DNA of 64,000 nt. It comes from Mixophyes australis. Taxonomy: Eukaryota; Chordata; Amphibia; Anura; Limnodynastidae. The notes beneath the pieces were generated by a model. That model was not told the origin of the DNA and searched no databases. It was given only the letters and a program-made list of their open reading frames with translations. This document shows, piece after piece, positions 21,241-32,720 of the stretch. Numbering within the stretch: position 1 is the first letter of the stretch; each line of letters opens with the position of its first letter. Location of the stretch: contig JAVHZZ010000005.1 in the NCBI GenBank assembly GCA_036250195.1, positions 184,026,448 to 184,090,447 of the forward strand, given 5' to 3'. The translations under genes and the position numbers were made by a program.

Positions 21241-21854
21241 CACTTTCTGCGAAACAAGAAAACAGTTTAATTTGGCTTCAAGGGCCCATATTCTGTTTTA
21301 GGTATTAAAATATGAATGTTCTACTTTACAGTCAGGCCCAACTACAGCATTAGGCATATAGACCTGTACCTAGGTGCAGCTTAGACTGAAGGCAGCTTTT
21401 TCTCTGCACATAGAATATTACCTGAAGGATAGAGATAAATTAATTGATGTGGATTAAATTGGTTTGTGGAACGTGGAACATGGAACATGGATTAACTGTA
21501 GTTAAATTGTGGAAGTTAGTGTGGGTATAATTGTACTAATACAGTGTATAGGCGCTATAGGGACCATTATTGAATTCAACTACACTGCAGCTCTCCTCTA
21601 GCAGGGTCTGGACCTGCCATAAAGCAAACATGGAACAACACAATTGAGAGAGCGTAAAGCATAGATTGTATAAACATAAAATGTATTAAACTGACATATC
21701 ATAGATATTACATTGTAAAACCTGATAAAAATAATGGGACTAATATTGTATTAGTCTAAACAATGTCCTAAATGTTGTCTTCTGTGAAAACCCAGAGTTG
21801 AAGTACTCAATTGATTATCCAAATCTTAATGGTATATGAGCAACGTCCAGAGAA
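21241..21854. other. No recognisable feature
   Basis: AT-rich sequence; a short tandem GAACGTGGAACATGGAACATG lies at about 21467-21488. Nothing else can be named. Confidence 0.4.
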
Positions 21855-22480
21855 ATAATAGCACTGGATCAGAAGTTCAGGAAGCGCTGGAGCAGGGGTG
21901 AACCAATACTATGGCACCCAACATGTGTCAGAGAGTGCTCTATATACCATAAGGTGCATCCTGATTGGGTGATGGAGATTTGGCGGGCAGACATGCTGAC
22001 CACTAACAGGTGAGTGGAGATAGCATCCCTCTGCCTAGCAACGGGACGCGACTGAACAGTGCATGTGCACGCATTGCGTGAAAGGAACAAGGAGCGTCCC
22101 GCTGCTAGGCAACGGGGCGCATCTGATGTCAATGCGGAGACGGCGCTTGACAAGAGACAGATGCAGTTAAGCTGAAAATTTGGCACCCTTGGGTGTAAAA
22201 AATAGAACTCAGCAATCATGTATTGTGCACTTTAAACAGTATACTTATATCTTTAATCAGCCTTTTGATGCTGGAAGAACTGACAGCCAGTCTCAGTGCA
22301 GCAGACCAATAAGAATAATTCTCCTTGTTGCATATAACAGTTAGAAAGCTAAACCCCGGGGTTAGTTGTGAAGACTTCCACCAAACATATAGAAAATCAC
22401 CTGACGTGTTTCCTGGCGTCAAGCCGCTTCATCAGAGGTACATATGACGTCATCCAACACGGACGCTATTTATATGGAAT
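21855..22480 (-). mobile_element. Repeat with hammerhead motif, possibly a Penelope-like LTR
   Basis: A moderately GC-rich block that ends in the hammerhead-like motif at 22399-22439. Inside is an inverted repeat, GCCTAGCAACGGGACGC (22034-22050) against GCGTCCCGCTGCTAGGC (22092-22108). Penelope-like retroelements carry hammerhead ribozymes in their long terminal repeats, so this could be such a remnant. No reverse transcriptase is nearby, and the boundaries are estimates. Confidence 0.4.
22399..22439 (-). ncRNA. Hammerhead-ribozyme-like motif
   Basis: The minus strand reads ACCT-CTGATGA, AGCGGCTTGACGCCAG, then GAAAC-ACGTC-AGGT. This gives the conserved CUGAUGA and GAAA boxes, stem I from ACCU and AGGU (four pairs plus a possible wobble), a GGC/GCC stem II, a minimal stem III and a GUC cleavage site. 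The very short stem III is known from Penelope-type hammerheads. Stem II has mismatches next to the core, so activity is uncertain. Not tested by a covariance model. Confidence 0.6.
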
Positions 22481-25262
22481 GGATAGCGGTCACATGGATT
22501 CAAATCACATGAGCAAAAAATCATGATTAGAGTCCGATGGATCACATGAATTAAATATCCCAATCATTAGGCGTCAACGATCTTTTCTTCGATTCCAAGG
22601 AGAGATAAATAATAAATTAGTTGATAATGATATTGATATATCACCTTACAATTTATTTTCTTAAGACAAAAAAGGGATTAGAAAGACAACAACAATGATA
22701 ATTATGATTGTTGTTCAACCTTTCTTGGACACTCTTGATTCGTTCATTAAGGGAGTGAAGCCATATACTGACCCTGGCCACATTTATTGTGGCATGAGCT
22801 TGAGTACAAACTAACTTTGAGAGTGAACACTGTATATTGGTCACAATATTAGTGTATGAAATGGTTACAGCTTTGTATGAAAAATAATATTGACTCAGTA
22901 TTTGCCATCTCAGCTCTGCTCAGGCCATATATTTGCAAAATAATGCAAACAAATTTGAAAAGCATACATTATTAAGCTATCCTCTTTGCTATGTGTGTGT
23001 TTAGTGAGAGTCCTCTAGAATGTGTTCTGCTGTACTTTTTCTCTCTGTCTAATATTGATTTTTGATAACCATGGCATAGTCTTGGCTAGTTGGGAATTTT
23101 CCGGTCAAATTATGTTAATCATTAAGTGATGATGACCGTGAACTTACAGTTTGCACTTCAAAATTGTCATTAGTTGCAGCTTGAGTTCCATAATTTGCAA
23201 CATCTACATCATGACCCTCATTTCTATCAGTAATAACAAAAATGCTAGCTGTAGAATTCACATATTCATTTTTATTTATGGAACTGCTACTTGGATTGTT
23301 AAGTCTGTGCGTTTTGACTAAGATGCCTTTCCGTATGTTGCATCAGGGCTGTGTTCTAGACTTTGTTTTTTGGTGAGCTAGACTTACCCCATGTGCACAT
23401 ACTAGGCACCTGGCTGTTGACATATATCTATATCACTGTTATATTGAATCTAGTCAAAAGTGCAAATATGTGTTTGTGAATTAATCATGGTGTTAGCTGT
23501 GGCTCAGGTTAACTCTGTGTTCAGCCTTGGGTTAAAACCTGAAAGGGGGAGGCTAAATTAATGTATCTTTTGGATTGTGCTAAACTCTTTTGTTCTTCCC
23601 ATGAGGTATTTATGAATAAGAGCGCTCCAGACATATGGCTACAGATGAGTGCCTAGTACCAATTTATGGCACAGATCATAAAAGTGATATACAACAAACA
23701 GACGCCCAACTGTGGGGCCAAAGCAGCTGGAGTAAGTGCGAATGAAGGGAAATAAGGACACAGGATATAGTCCTATTTTCTCAAATGTCATACTTGAAGA
23801 ACTTATGTTTGGTATGCAAATGAAGGGGAACTTATGACCTGGTGTGTGGAGGTAATATCCTCTTTGTAGAACATTCTGGTAAGAAGTTAGGCTAGTGGAA
23901 AGAAAACCTGACTTGAAAGGTATTTGAACAGAGGTCATAAACAACTGATTTGCATTTACACAGACTTTCTAGTTCTGACATCACAGTGGAAGGGGGTCTG
24001 TGGGTACTTGCAGCATTTTTAAAATGTCTTGTCACTCTGAACAATTTGGTCACTTTTTTGGGAGTCAATTTCATATAGAGAAGTGTCCCTTTTGTTGCTT
24101 GCCTCTCCCAGCAAGCAGAAACGGATCATTTGTAAGTTTTCATTTCTGTTGTTTTATTTGTTTTTGTTTTACAAGAAACAATTGTATTATATCTGTGTAT
24201 GTCATTTTGTTAATTGTTTTTATCTTAACCATTGTGAATTTATTTTCCATATTAAAATATACTTGATAAGTTCAGGTCTCTGTGTTCTTACACATTCACG
24301 TGTCAGACTTAGCTTGGTTTTCATGCTACTTAGTTGAAAAAGAGGAGATTGTGATAACTCTGATAAAAGTAAATTGTGATAGGTTACTTTAAAGGGAGAA
24401 CCAAAGGCTTCCTAATTAAGAGTGTCAGCTCTTCACAAACAAGCTTGGTGGTGTCATGATTGATAAGGCAAAGTTAGTGTGTGGCATAGACAGGGAAAGT
24501 TTAAATCAATTTTATACAGGCCAGGTGGTTGTTTTTGATTAACTCTTTGTCTCTCACACACGTCACATAGACTCAGGTGAGTGCTGGATTGTGACAATCA
24601 CTCTGAAAATATTTCAAAATTGAGAATTTTTGGTTTCTTTTTTTGCATTGGAAATTTTCTTGGTTATATGTGATAAAGAACTAGCAGCTACGGTACTGCA
24701 TTAAAGTTTATTGCATTGTCAGTTTTACTTAGGTTATGAAAAATTACACTTCCCTTCACAATAGAATCATTTTATTTTGGGGAGATGAATGGGATAGGGA
24801 CATTGTGATTCTCAGGGGTAGTTGGTTGGGCAGATCATTTTTTTTATGTTTTTTATGTGCCTGCTAAATGGCAACTAGATTTTGTTGTTTGCCTGTTACC
24901 TTTCCATCATCACAGCTTGATACAACTTCGCAAGCAGTTTCAGAAAATTGGTTGCCTAATATCATTTCCTTTTGTGAGACTATGTCACACAACTCTGCAA
25001 AAATAGATTATACTGTGTTGTGCACAACTGACGTGTTTACCACTCATTATATTTTTTTTAATTCTAAATAAATTGGAAGAGAATGTGTCAGTAGCATTGA
25101 TTCATTATAACAGGCACTTGCATTGCTTCTTGTATTTACAAATAAAAGATATTGGGTTCTCTGGGCACATTGGCCCTTGTTTGTCAATGCTAGATTTAGG
25201 ATTATTTCTTGATGGTATGTGTTCATCCTTATCTAACAACCTTTTGAACTTGGGGTGAGAGT
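22481..25262. other. Long stretch without recognisable feature
   Basis: AT-rich to moderately AT-rich DNA. Frames of 60-100 codons occur on both strands without recognisable domains or a consistent gene structure. I see no named repeat. Confidence 0.45.
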
Positions 25263-25491
25263 AAATAATCCTCCTCATCATTGAATCCAGTCACATTCTT
25301 TCTTTATGCTCTAAGAGACCGGGAAACGCCCCATCCTAGGCGATGATAGGACGGTCGTCCTAAGATCCAGGACCATTACGTCATATTCGTCTAAAGACTC
25401 TGAATTTCTTATGCCAGTAGTTCTTTTTTCTCCGGATGGCCCTCAGCTATTGTCAGTCTTCGTGGAATCTGGATCCACTCTTCAGCCTAGT

Positions 25492-25687
25492 CTTCCAGAG
25501 GCCTATACAGAATTCCTGGATGTCTTTAGCCAAGCAGCCGCTGAGTCTTTGCCACCTCACTGATCATGGGATTGTCCCATTGATCTCAATCCCGGTAAGA
25601 GGATTCCTAGGGACAGAGTGTTTCCGCTTTCTTTACCAGATACTCAGGCTATGGCTGAATATATTTCCGAAAACCTTGAACATGGGT
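25492..25687 (+). pseudogene. Ty3/Gypsy pol fragment (start of reverse transcriptase)
   Basis: The frame reads LPEAYTEFLDVFSQAAAESL-PPH, a stop, then SWDCPIDLNPGKRIPRDRVF, PLSLPDTQAMAEYISENLEH and GYIQR. This is the well-conserved segment between protease and reverse transcriptase of vertebrate Gypsy elements. The in-frame TGA at 25561-25563 and the abrupt end after GYIQR, before the catalytic fingers, show a dead copy. About 230 bases upstream may belong to the same element but I cannot align them. Confidence 0.8.
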
Positions 25688-25689
25688 AT

Positions 25690-26228
25690 ATCCAACGGGA
25701 CACAGCTAGGCAGTGGGACGCCTCACCTGTCGGCAGTCAGAGTCTCTGACCTCTGACTTCCCGGGGGCCAATGGGAAATGGTTAGGCTCTATTTAAAGCT
25801 GCCTCTGGCACCACTAGGGTGCCAGAGTATTGGTTCCTACCAGCCTCCAGCACCTTGTTGTCTCAGTATCTGTTCCTGTTGTGACCCCGGCATTTCTCCT
25901 CTGACCTCTCCTTGGATTCCGTTTAGTACCTCGCTACCTGTTATGGTTCCTGACTACTGGCTCGCCTTTGACCATTCTTCGGATCCTCCCTTGTAACTCG
26001 CTGCCCATTAGGTTCCGACTCAGCTTGATTGACTACGCTCTGTCCACTCAGTTACTATGCTGGTGGCTGACCTGGAGAACCTCGACTTGCGCACCCTCTT
26101 GCAGCAAAGTCCAAATTCCTTTGCGGGGGTCCCTGGTGAACACCGGGGGTGCGCTAGACTCCACGTCTCCTTGCTCAGCAGCGCAGATACCAGCTAGTAG
26201 CTATCCCACAGCTTGTGACAGCGTGACA
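25690..26228 (+). mobile_element. LTR-like sequence joined to the pol fragment
   Basis: Directly after the pol fragment comes a block with a TATA-like CTATTTAAAG (about 25790-25799), then a long TC-rich leader with many CCTG/CTCC motifs and an end near GCTTGTGACAGCGTGACAG. This layout resembles the U3-R-U5 of the other Gypsy LTRs here. I infer that internal DNA between pol and the 3' LTR was deleted. Exact ends are not defined. Confidence 0.45.
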
Positions 26229-26517
26229 GAAGTACACATAGATTTACTGACATATGATCCCTCTGACTATTACAGAGATGACAAATCAGCAACAGGGAAA
26301 TGAGGATGGAGATTGGAATCAATATATTTTGTGGGAAATTAATCTTGAAGGGATTAGGCATGATGATTGGGAGTTAATTCATACTTCCGTAAGCATCCCA
26401 AAATCCGTGTAGGTCTCCTGGTCTTCTAAGAGAGCAAGCCATTCTCCCTGGGAGCCTCAATGACGCGATTCTTAATGATTTGCACAATTTTGGCCCCGCA
26501 GGAAAATGAAGTATGTG

Positions 26518-26530
26518 GGGGGGGGGGGGT
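26518..26530 (+). repeat. G homopolymer
   Basis: A run of about 13 G. Confidence 0.9.
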
Positions 26531-26639
26531 GCAACATGACATGATTTAACAATTCAACTTGCCCCAACCCCATCCATCCTCATACTTCACCTCCACTCCG
26601 GGATCAGAGAAATGTTTTGCCAAGTATCAGTTAATTGTG

Positions 26640-26970
26640 AGGGTGAGGGGGTTACTGATCTTATTGGGGTACTTTTGATGAAGCTGAGAGAGGTAATGTT
26701 TAAAAGGGTTAATGAATATGAGAGAAGTAAATTAATGATGTTGGGTTAATTCATTGTGGGGATGAGGGAGTTAATGATTATAAAGAGGCTAATGATGTTG
26801 AAGAGGTTGTTATGATGAGGCTAAAGGATATAATGATTATGATGAGGGGGGTTCATCAATTATGTGGGAGTTGATTATAAGCAGGTCACATTTTGAGTGA
26901 TAATTAATAATGGAGAGGTTGATGTTGATGAAGAGGTTATTATTACATTGCTGAGATATTTAATGTTTTT
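26640..26970 (+). repeat. Cryptically simple GAGG/TTAATGAT-rich tract
   Basis: Motifs GAGGTTAATGAT, GATGAGG and GTTAATGAT recur at irregular spacing with strong strand asymmetry (few C on the plus strand). Probably an old, scrambled minisatellite. Confidence 0.55.
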
Positions 26971-27089
26971 GAGGATGCTAGATTAGAGGATTCATTCAGC
27001 AGGCCCGTCAGTGGATTGAGATCAGAGAAATTTTGACAATGTAAAGTTTTCCAAAGAAACTTTACTTACACTTCAGAGATTCTCTAGGA

Positions 27090-27517
27090 TGTCTTTCAAT
27101 AAACGTGCCCAAGTCTCAATCAAACTGCATCCAAAACAACCTTTGAAAGTACACATTTGGGAGAAAGGCTTCAATTGACAATGCACACCATCTGAGTGAA
27201 TATTGCTGCATATATATTAGTGTACTGTACTGCAACAAAGTGAAAGTTATGATGATTAACAATAAGGGCAATAACTAAGGTGCTAGTTTATTTGTTTCCT
27301 TCACCAGTCACCAGATATGAATCAAATAAAGTTAGTCTGGGCTCAGTTGAAAGGGTATATAATATATGAGATCCAGCCAAGGAATAAACATGAGCTGATA
27401 GATGGCATACTGAAGTTTTGGGATGATGTGCTCAGTCCTAGGCAATGCAATAATTATGCTGATCATTTGGATAACGTCTTGCCAGTAATAGTAGAAAGGA
27501 AGGGAAAGCAATTATAA
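27090..27517 (+). pseudogene. Tc1/mariner transposase fragment, C-terminal end
   Basis: An upstream piece reads MSFNKRAQVSIKLHPKQPLK-VHIW (about 27089-27163), a block that in Tc1-like transposases precedes the second catalytic Asp. After a degenerate middle, the frame at about 27308-27517 reads SPDMNQIKLVWAQLKGYIIY, KHELIDGILKFWDDVLS and CNNYADHLDNVLPVIVERKG, the usual C-terminal end. In the block that normally holds the third catalytic acid (SPDLNPIE type) the Glu is replaced by Lys (NQIK). A dead fragment of a nuclear cut-and-paste transposase; no inverted ends found. Confidence 0.72.
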
Positions 27518-28012
27518 ATGTCTCAACTGTGCAGATGCAGTAAATGAAAGCTTCTTTTGCCCATATGAGTCAGACTTAAGTCATACTCTACATGAACCCC
27601 TTTATGAGCAAAGGATTTTCCAGACAAATGAAGCCTAACTCTGGGGTAGTGGAGGGGTCATCGAACTCTACAAGCGTTCGGCTGGTTAAAAGATACATTT
27701 TTGCAAAGCGTTTGTTTCGGGAAGAAAAAGAAGTTTAGAGCACAAATGATGGCTCCTCTCAAATACAAGGGTTATGAGCAAGGACAGTAAATATTACGGG
27801 TTGGATACGTTATTGTGAAGCTGTAAACGCTGACAACAGGTACCACAACAGTTTAATAACGACTGATGAATTTTCCTACTAGATGTTAATAGCAACAGGT
27901 GTAAATTCTGACATACATAAAAGTAGACTTGTTGAAATAGTGACATACCATAATTGTGACAACCCGCATCCCAACACTGATACTGACATCACTTGTAAGA
28001 GCTGATGTTATT
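27518..28012. other. No recognisable feature
   Basis: No gene or named repeat seen. Confidence 0.4.
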
Positions 28013-28103
28013 AAAGGGGCTATGCGAGGACCCGGCAACTGTATGATGTTTTATAGGAAGGGTTGTACGTTATACAGCCACTTTGTCCTCGCATTGCCCC
28101 TTT
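28013..28103. mobile_element. Small MITE, 91 bp
   Basis: Terminal inverted repeats AAAGGGGCTATGCGAGGAC and GTCCTCGCATTGCCCCTTT match at 18 of 19 positions. No clear target duplication. Confidence 0.65.
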
Positions 28104-29169
28104 AGATAAGTAAGGACACATCTGAACTTCTGGAGATATTCATATTAGCCTAAAGGATTATCACATTCCTCTTCTTCTCGGGATACACTGGTTAGTAACA
28201 CAGACAGGTGCCTCTACACAGCAGGTTTAATAGCAAGAAAGTTAGGTGTGGAGCTGATTCAGGCATGATACTACAGCACGGTTACAGATGACAAAATGAA
28301 TGGGTGCCAGACCATCTCTCTAGAAAAATAAAGGATAACCTTCATTAAATTTATTTCTCCTGCACAGTTCATAGTCCCATACATCTCAGGTGCATGACAC
28401 CACAAAGCCACTCTATCTCTCCAATCTCAGCACTATCATGTGCACTCTACTTGCCATTACCTCACCTCATTAAAAGGTATCTAATCCCCTTTAGCTGATC
28501 TGAATTTTGATGTAGGTACTCATGCTTGTACAGTCATTATACACACATTGGTCTCAATGTCTATTAGAATGGACATCCGCGCTAATTTCTAGCTCACTTA
28601 AAAGTTTGACCACCAACACCTCTCTTGGCTATACTTCTAAACTATCACAGTAGTTTCACCAACGTCTCTCTGCCACTTACTCATTTCCAGAAGCTCATTC
28701 TTGGAACTCAGCCTCCAGTTCTGGCATTTGGGTGCAGCACTCAGTATAATTGAGTTCCCCAGTCTCTCTCTCGGACCTCATGCCATAATACACTTGTCAT
28801 TCAAGAGTCGGCACTATTTTTAACCCCTATCTGTTAAGTGGCATTGGATAGGAAAGCTTTTAAAAAACCTTATCAAAGAGTGTTTAATCCTGGAAGTATG
28901 TGTTTAGACTGGAAATGAATAAAGGTCTGAAAAAGAAAGTTTCTTGCAAGGCGAAGGTAAAGCTGAATTAGAAGCTTATAAATCTCTTTCCTGGGTCCTG
29001 GAGGGGACATTTAAATGCCCCAATCCTGCCACTATCCAGATGTAGTTCCATTCATCCTACGTCACACAACGGCGTTACATAGGTACTTCCATGAAACAGA
29101 GGTGGTACATAAGAAAGTATAGTACCACAACCTCTAAATGCAAAAATGCAGACTGTGCTTAAATGATTG
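28104..29169. other. No recognisable feature
   Basis: Moderately AT-rich, no supported gene, RNA or repeat. Confidence 0.4.
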
Positions 29170-29174
29170 CTTAA

Positions 29175-29261
29175 CCCCTTGAGTGCTAAGGGTGAGTGGG
29201 ACTCTACATAACCCATTAAAGTTCTAAGGACAAATTCCACATATTAACTGCATTTAAGGGG
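29175..29261. mobile_element. TTAA-flanked MITE, 87 bp
   Basis: CCCCTTGAGTG at one end and CATTTAAGGGG at the other, with TTAA directly outside each (29171-29174 and 29262-29265). TTAA duplications are typical of piggyBac and Kolobok types. Confidence 0.6.
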
Positions 29262-30433
29262 TTAAGAAAACACACAGATCACTTCCCACCATGATTTGTG
29301 GGTTTTCTGATGCCGCCAGAGGAAATGCATTTTTTCTCCATTAGAAATGTGCGTGTTTGTGCATGTGAGCGTAGCAGCATTATGGTACCCCTGTTTATTA
29401 AAAATGATCAGCAGGCATTAAATGAATATGTGATGAGCCCATAAATGCTCAGCACATATGTGAGAAATGCCTCAGTGGAGAAGGGGTTAAATGATAAGTT
29501 AAGAGAAGTCATTTCATGCAAAAGCCAACTTATTTTGCAATTAATTTTTATTGTTAAGTAATTATAAACGATGGAGGACATATGTAAACTACTGGGACCC
29601 TTTAAATGTGTACAATTGGTTGCTTCATCAAACTGTATATGTCCAATATGCACTCATGGTGAACAAGATGATGATGATGATGATCTGATATGTATGGATG
29701 ATAGGCCAGATCAAAACAATGTTAGTTATTTGTCTTTCCGTTCACATAGTTTTCCAAATCTGTGTTTACTGAATTGTCACAGTAGGTGTCTGCAGGTATG
29801 GTTCAATTTCTTCTGATATACTTTATTTTAAATGTGACACTAAATTGTCTGTCTTATTAAAGCTTGTTTTCACTGAAACACCACAGCAGTTGTGGTTCAA
29901 ATTAATTCAATATACTTTATTCTAATTGTCACACTAAATTGTCTGCCTTATAAATGCCATTTTTTTTTACTCCTAAATGATAGCATGCATAGCTTCAAAT
30001 TATTCTTATTTTATTTTATGGAAGATACTGACTTGGAGGTGTTTTATTAGCGGTGCTTATGGCTGATTCAAGTCTTCTTATAAATTGCTTTGCTTTCTTC
30101 CTGACCATAGCTCTTTGCAGCTGGCTAGAGCATTTTTGTCTTTTTTTTTTTGCTTATATATTTCATACCACTTAGTCCAATTGTGGCTTACCTGACTTCT
30201 CTTTCCCCTTTGTTGGTTGCTAGTCAGCCATATTGGTCAACAACTATAGCTATGTATACAAGACTTCAATAGCCATGACCGCATTAAGTTCTATGGGAAA
30301 GAGGACTACTGAAGGTGGAGACCAGAACAAGCCACAAGCCATGGCTGATCTACTGATGTTACTGGTGACCATTACATTCTAATAGTGACAGAAAATAGCC
30401 TGTCTTATAAACACCTTTTTTCACTCAAATACA

Positions 30434-31001
30434 CTATATGGACAAACATATTCAGACACTTGACCATTACACCAACAGAGACTATAATGACATTGTATTC
30501 AAATATATATGCTTTACTATGCAATTGGTCCCCCCTTTGCAGCGATAACAGCTTCCACTGTTCTTGGAAGGCCTTCCACAAAATGTTTTAGAGTTTCTGT
30601 GGGAATTTGTGCCCATTCATTCTGTAGAGCATTTATGAGGTCAGGCACTGATGTTGGTCGAGAATGCCTGGCTCGCAATCTCCATTCTAGTTCATCCCAA
30701 AGTTGTTCAACGGGGTTGAGGCCAGGGTTCTGTGTGGGTCATTCAAGTTATCCTACAACAAACTCATCAACCATGAAGGATGAAATTTCACGAACCGTCT
30801 TATTGCAAAGGTGGCATTCTATCACAGTACCACGCTTGAAGTCACTGAGCTATTCAGAATGACCCATTTTTTATCACAAATATTTGCAAGTGGAGACTGC
30901 ATAGTTAGGTGCTTGATTTTATACACCTCTGGCAATGGGTCTGATGGAAACACTTCAATTCAATAATTAACAGGTCAAATACTTTTGTCCGTATAGTGTT
31001 T
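30434..31001 (-). mobile_element. Tc1-like transposon, internally deleted
   Basis: Ends CACTATATGGACAAACATAT and CAAATACTTTTGTCCGTATAGTG are inverted repeats of a vertebrate Tc1 type (CACTATATGGACAAAAGTAT). The interior holds the C-terminal end of the transposase on the minus strand. With about 570 bp it is well below the 1.2-1.6 kb of complete elements, so most of the gene is gone. Confidence 0.82.
30529..30741 (-). pseudogene. Tc1 transposase C-terminal remnant
   Basis: The minus strand reads QNPGLNPVEQLWDELEWRLR, ARHSRPTSVPDLINALQNEW, AQIPTETLKHFVEGLPRTVE and AVIAAKGGPIA, then a stop. The Glu in NPVE is at the position of the last acid of the DD34E triad. All upstream parts, the DNA-binding helices and the two Asp, are deleted. 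The frame is uninterrupted in what is left. Confidence 0.8.
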
Positions 31002-31062
31002 TAATTTACTTTATAACAACTGTGTCTGGAAATTGTCTTATAAACAGCTCTTTTTCACTAAA

Positions 31063-32459
31063 ATCAACATTGCATTAGGTGTGGCAAACATATAATATAA
31101 TCAATATTATCAACAATAACAAATTTGACTTTTAATTTTTGTTTCTAAGTAATCAAGATAATCTGTCAAGAGTACAGACAAAATAAGTACAAATATAAAC
31201 AGCAAAAGCTGATAAATTGCATACTGTTGATGCCTCTCTTCATGACTCATAGTATTCTACCTTGAAAGAGGCACACGATACAAAACAGCCCATGGGGAGG
31301 CACTTGTTTAAATATTAACCATTTGGCAGCCAATAAATCGAATCTGGATGTGGGACAAAAGGCAAAAAGCTGACTCAATGTCCAATTTGCCAATTTGTCC
31401 CCCTCTCTGACAACTGTAATCAACTTCAAGGCATCTTCAAAAGATTGGTAGTTGTTAAATGAGCTATGCTCAGGTGCAATGGCATTGTTAACCGGCACGC
31501 CCCATGAGCGAGAGAGGTTCTGTATCAGCCATAACTTGCTTTTTTCTTCATGACCATCCCCACAGAGGAAATTACTAATTCGGGAATAGGTGCTAGTACG
31601 TCAGGGAAAAACTGTGCTGAGTGCAAATTCCTCCTGTCTGAACTGAACCGTATATAGGAAGTCTAAAACCGACATGGAAACCCTGTTCTAAGAACGAGGC
31701 ATGCCCCATGTTGTGAAAGAGCCTTAGCCATTTGGCTAGCTTTTAACATCTTATTGGAGAAGGGGCTTTATGGAGGCCCCCTCCTCCCAGCATGCTGCTG
31801 GACGGGAGTGGGGTCCACACTCCGAAGCAGGGCTGTGCGACCCCCTTCTATGTTATGCGTATGAGTGTGCACTGCGCAATGGCCGATGGGTACATACATC
31901 TGGCACAGGGAAGCGGGCTTAGGGGAGAGGCCTAAAGAAGAAGTACGGCTGCTGCCATTGCTACGATTGTGGAGTCAGCAGCCAGCATGCGAGACACTGC
32001 CATGCCCACACCCAGATGGGTGCCCGAACAGGGCGGGTGAATGGTTTGGGGAGCTCATGTGAAAGGAGGAGGCACAGGAAATAAAAAAACAGGGGAAGGA
32101 GTAAGTACTAGATTTCATGTCTGCATGTAAGCCATTAGGCCAGAGAAAGAAAGTCTGTTATGGACAGCAGGCTAAGTTATGTTCAAAATGTGTAGTCCAA
32201 GTGCTCCAGATGGCAGTAAATTAATTAGGGCAATCATGAATTATGCCAGAGATATACCAGAGATATGCTCAAACTTGTATACCTGTCAGACTTTATTATC
32301 TAGAGCAGGTATCGTAGAGGGGCTTAAGAAAATGAAAGATATCAAAAACCTAGACATTATGAGGATAGGGCCTATGACTTTTTGGGTGTGATTTGTGGTT
32401 TCTGTTATTGGGAGTGGTAGACGAAAATAGGAAGGATTGAGTGGGAGGCGCATTTGTGT
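31063..32459. other. No recognisable feature
   Basis: Some GC-rich patches around 31770-32040 without supported coding. The minus-strand frame at 31247-31498 has no recognisable domain. Confidence 0.4.
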
Positions 32460-32489
32460 GACTGCAAGAATTAGGTTGCAGAATTATCG

Positions 32490-32697
32490 CCAAAAGCATT
32501 CTATCTTGAGGCCTGTCCACCAAATGTGGAACAGAGTTCCCTCAGCATTGCAGTCTATTCAAACAAATTCCACAGGAGGACAAGTATATGGCACAAAGCT
32601 GGGTCGCAAGCAGTAGTAGGAGTTGGTGTATGACTTTTCTTAAATGCAAGTGTAGATCAGGCTCTTAGTCACCTCTTCCCTAATCTGGCACCAGTCC
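32490..32697 (-). pseudogene. L1-type LINE ORF2 C-terminal fragment
   Basis: The minus strand reads DWCQIREEVTKSLIYTCI, a stop, EKSYTNSYYCLRPSF, then NAEGTLFHIWWTGLKIECFW. This follows the layout of the L1 ORF2 C-terminal region: a helical block, then a Cys-rich segment whose conserved core is GT-x-LH-x-WW-x-CP...FW. Here the CP is replaced by GL and stops interrupt the frame. ORF2 encodes endonuclease and reverse transcriptase; only the extreme end is left. Confidence 0.65.
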
Positions 32698-32720
32698 TTT
32701 GGGTCTAGTGTCCTTTTCAT

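Larger units (their letters stand above)
29795..31062 (+). repeat. Local degenerate repeat, four dispersed units
   Basis: A block around AAATTGTCTGTCTTATAAA, followed 5-15 bases later by TTTTTCACT or similar, occurs at about 29843, 29938, 30392 and 31029. The first two units are about 95 bp apart and also share ATACTTTATT upstream. Units three and four flank the Tc1-like insertion. I do not recognise the family. Confidence 0.55.

Noticed and set aside
30509..30862. 117-codon plus-strand frame in the Tc1-like element
   Set aside because: It is opposite the transposase remnant, whose conserved C-terminal blocks are on the minus strand.
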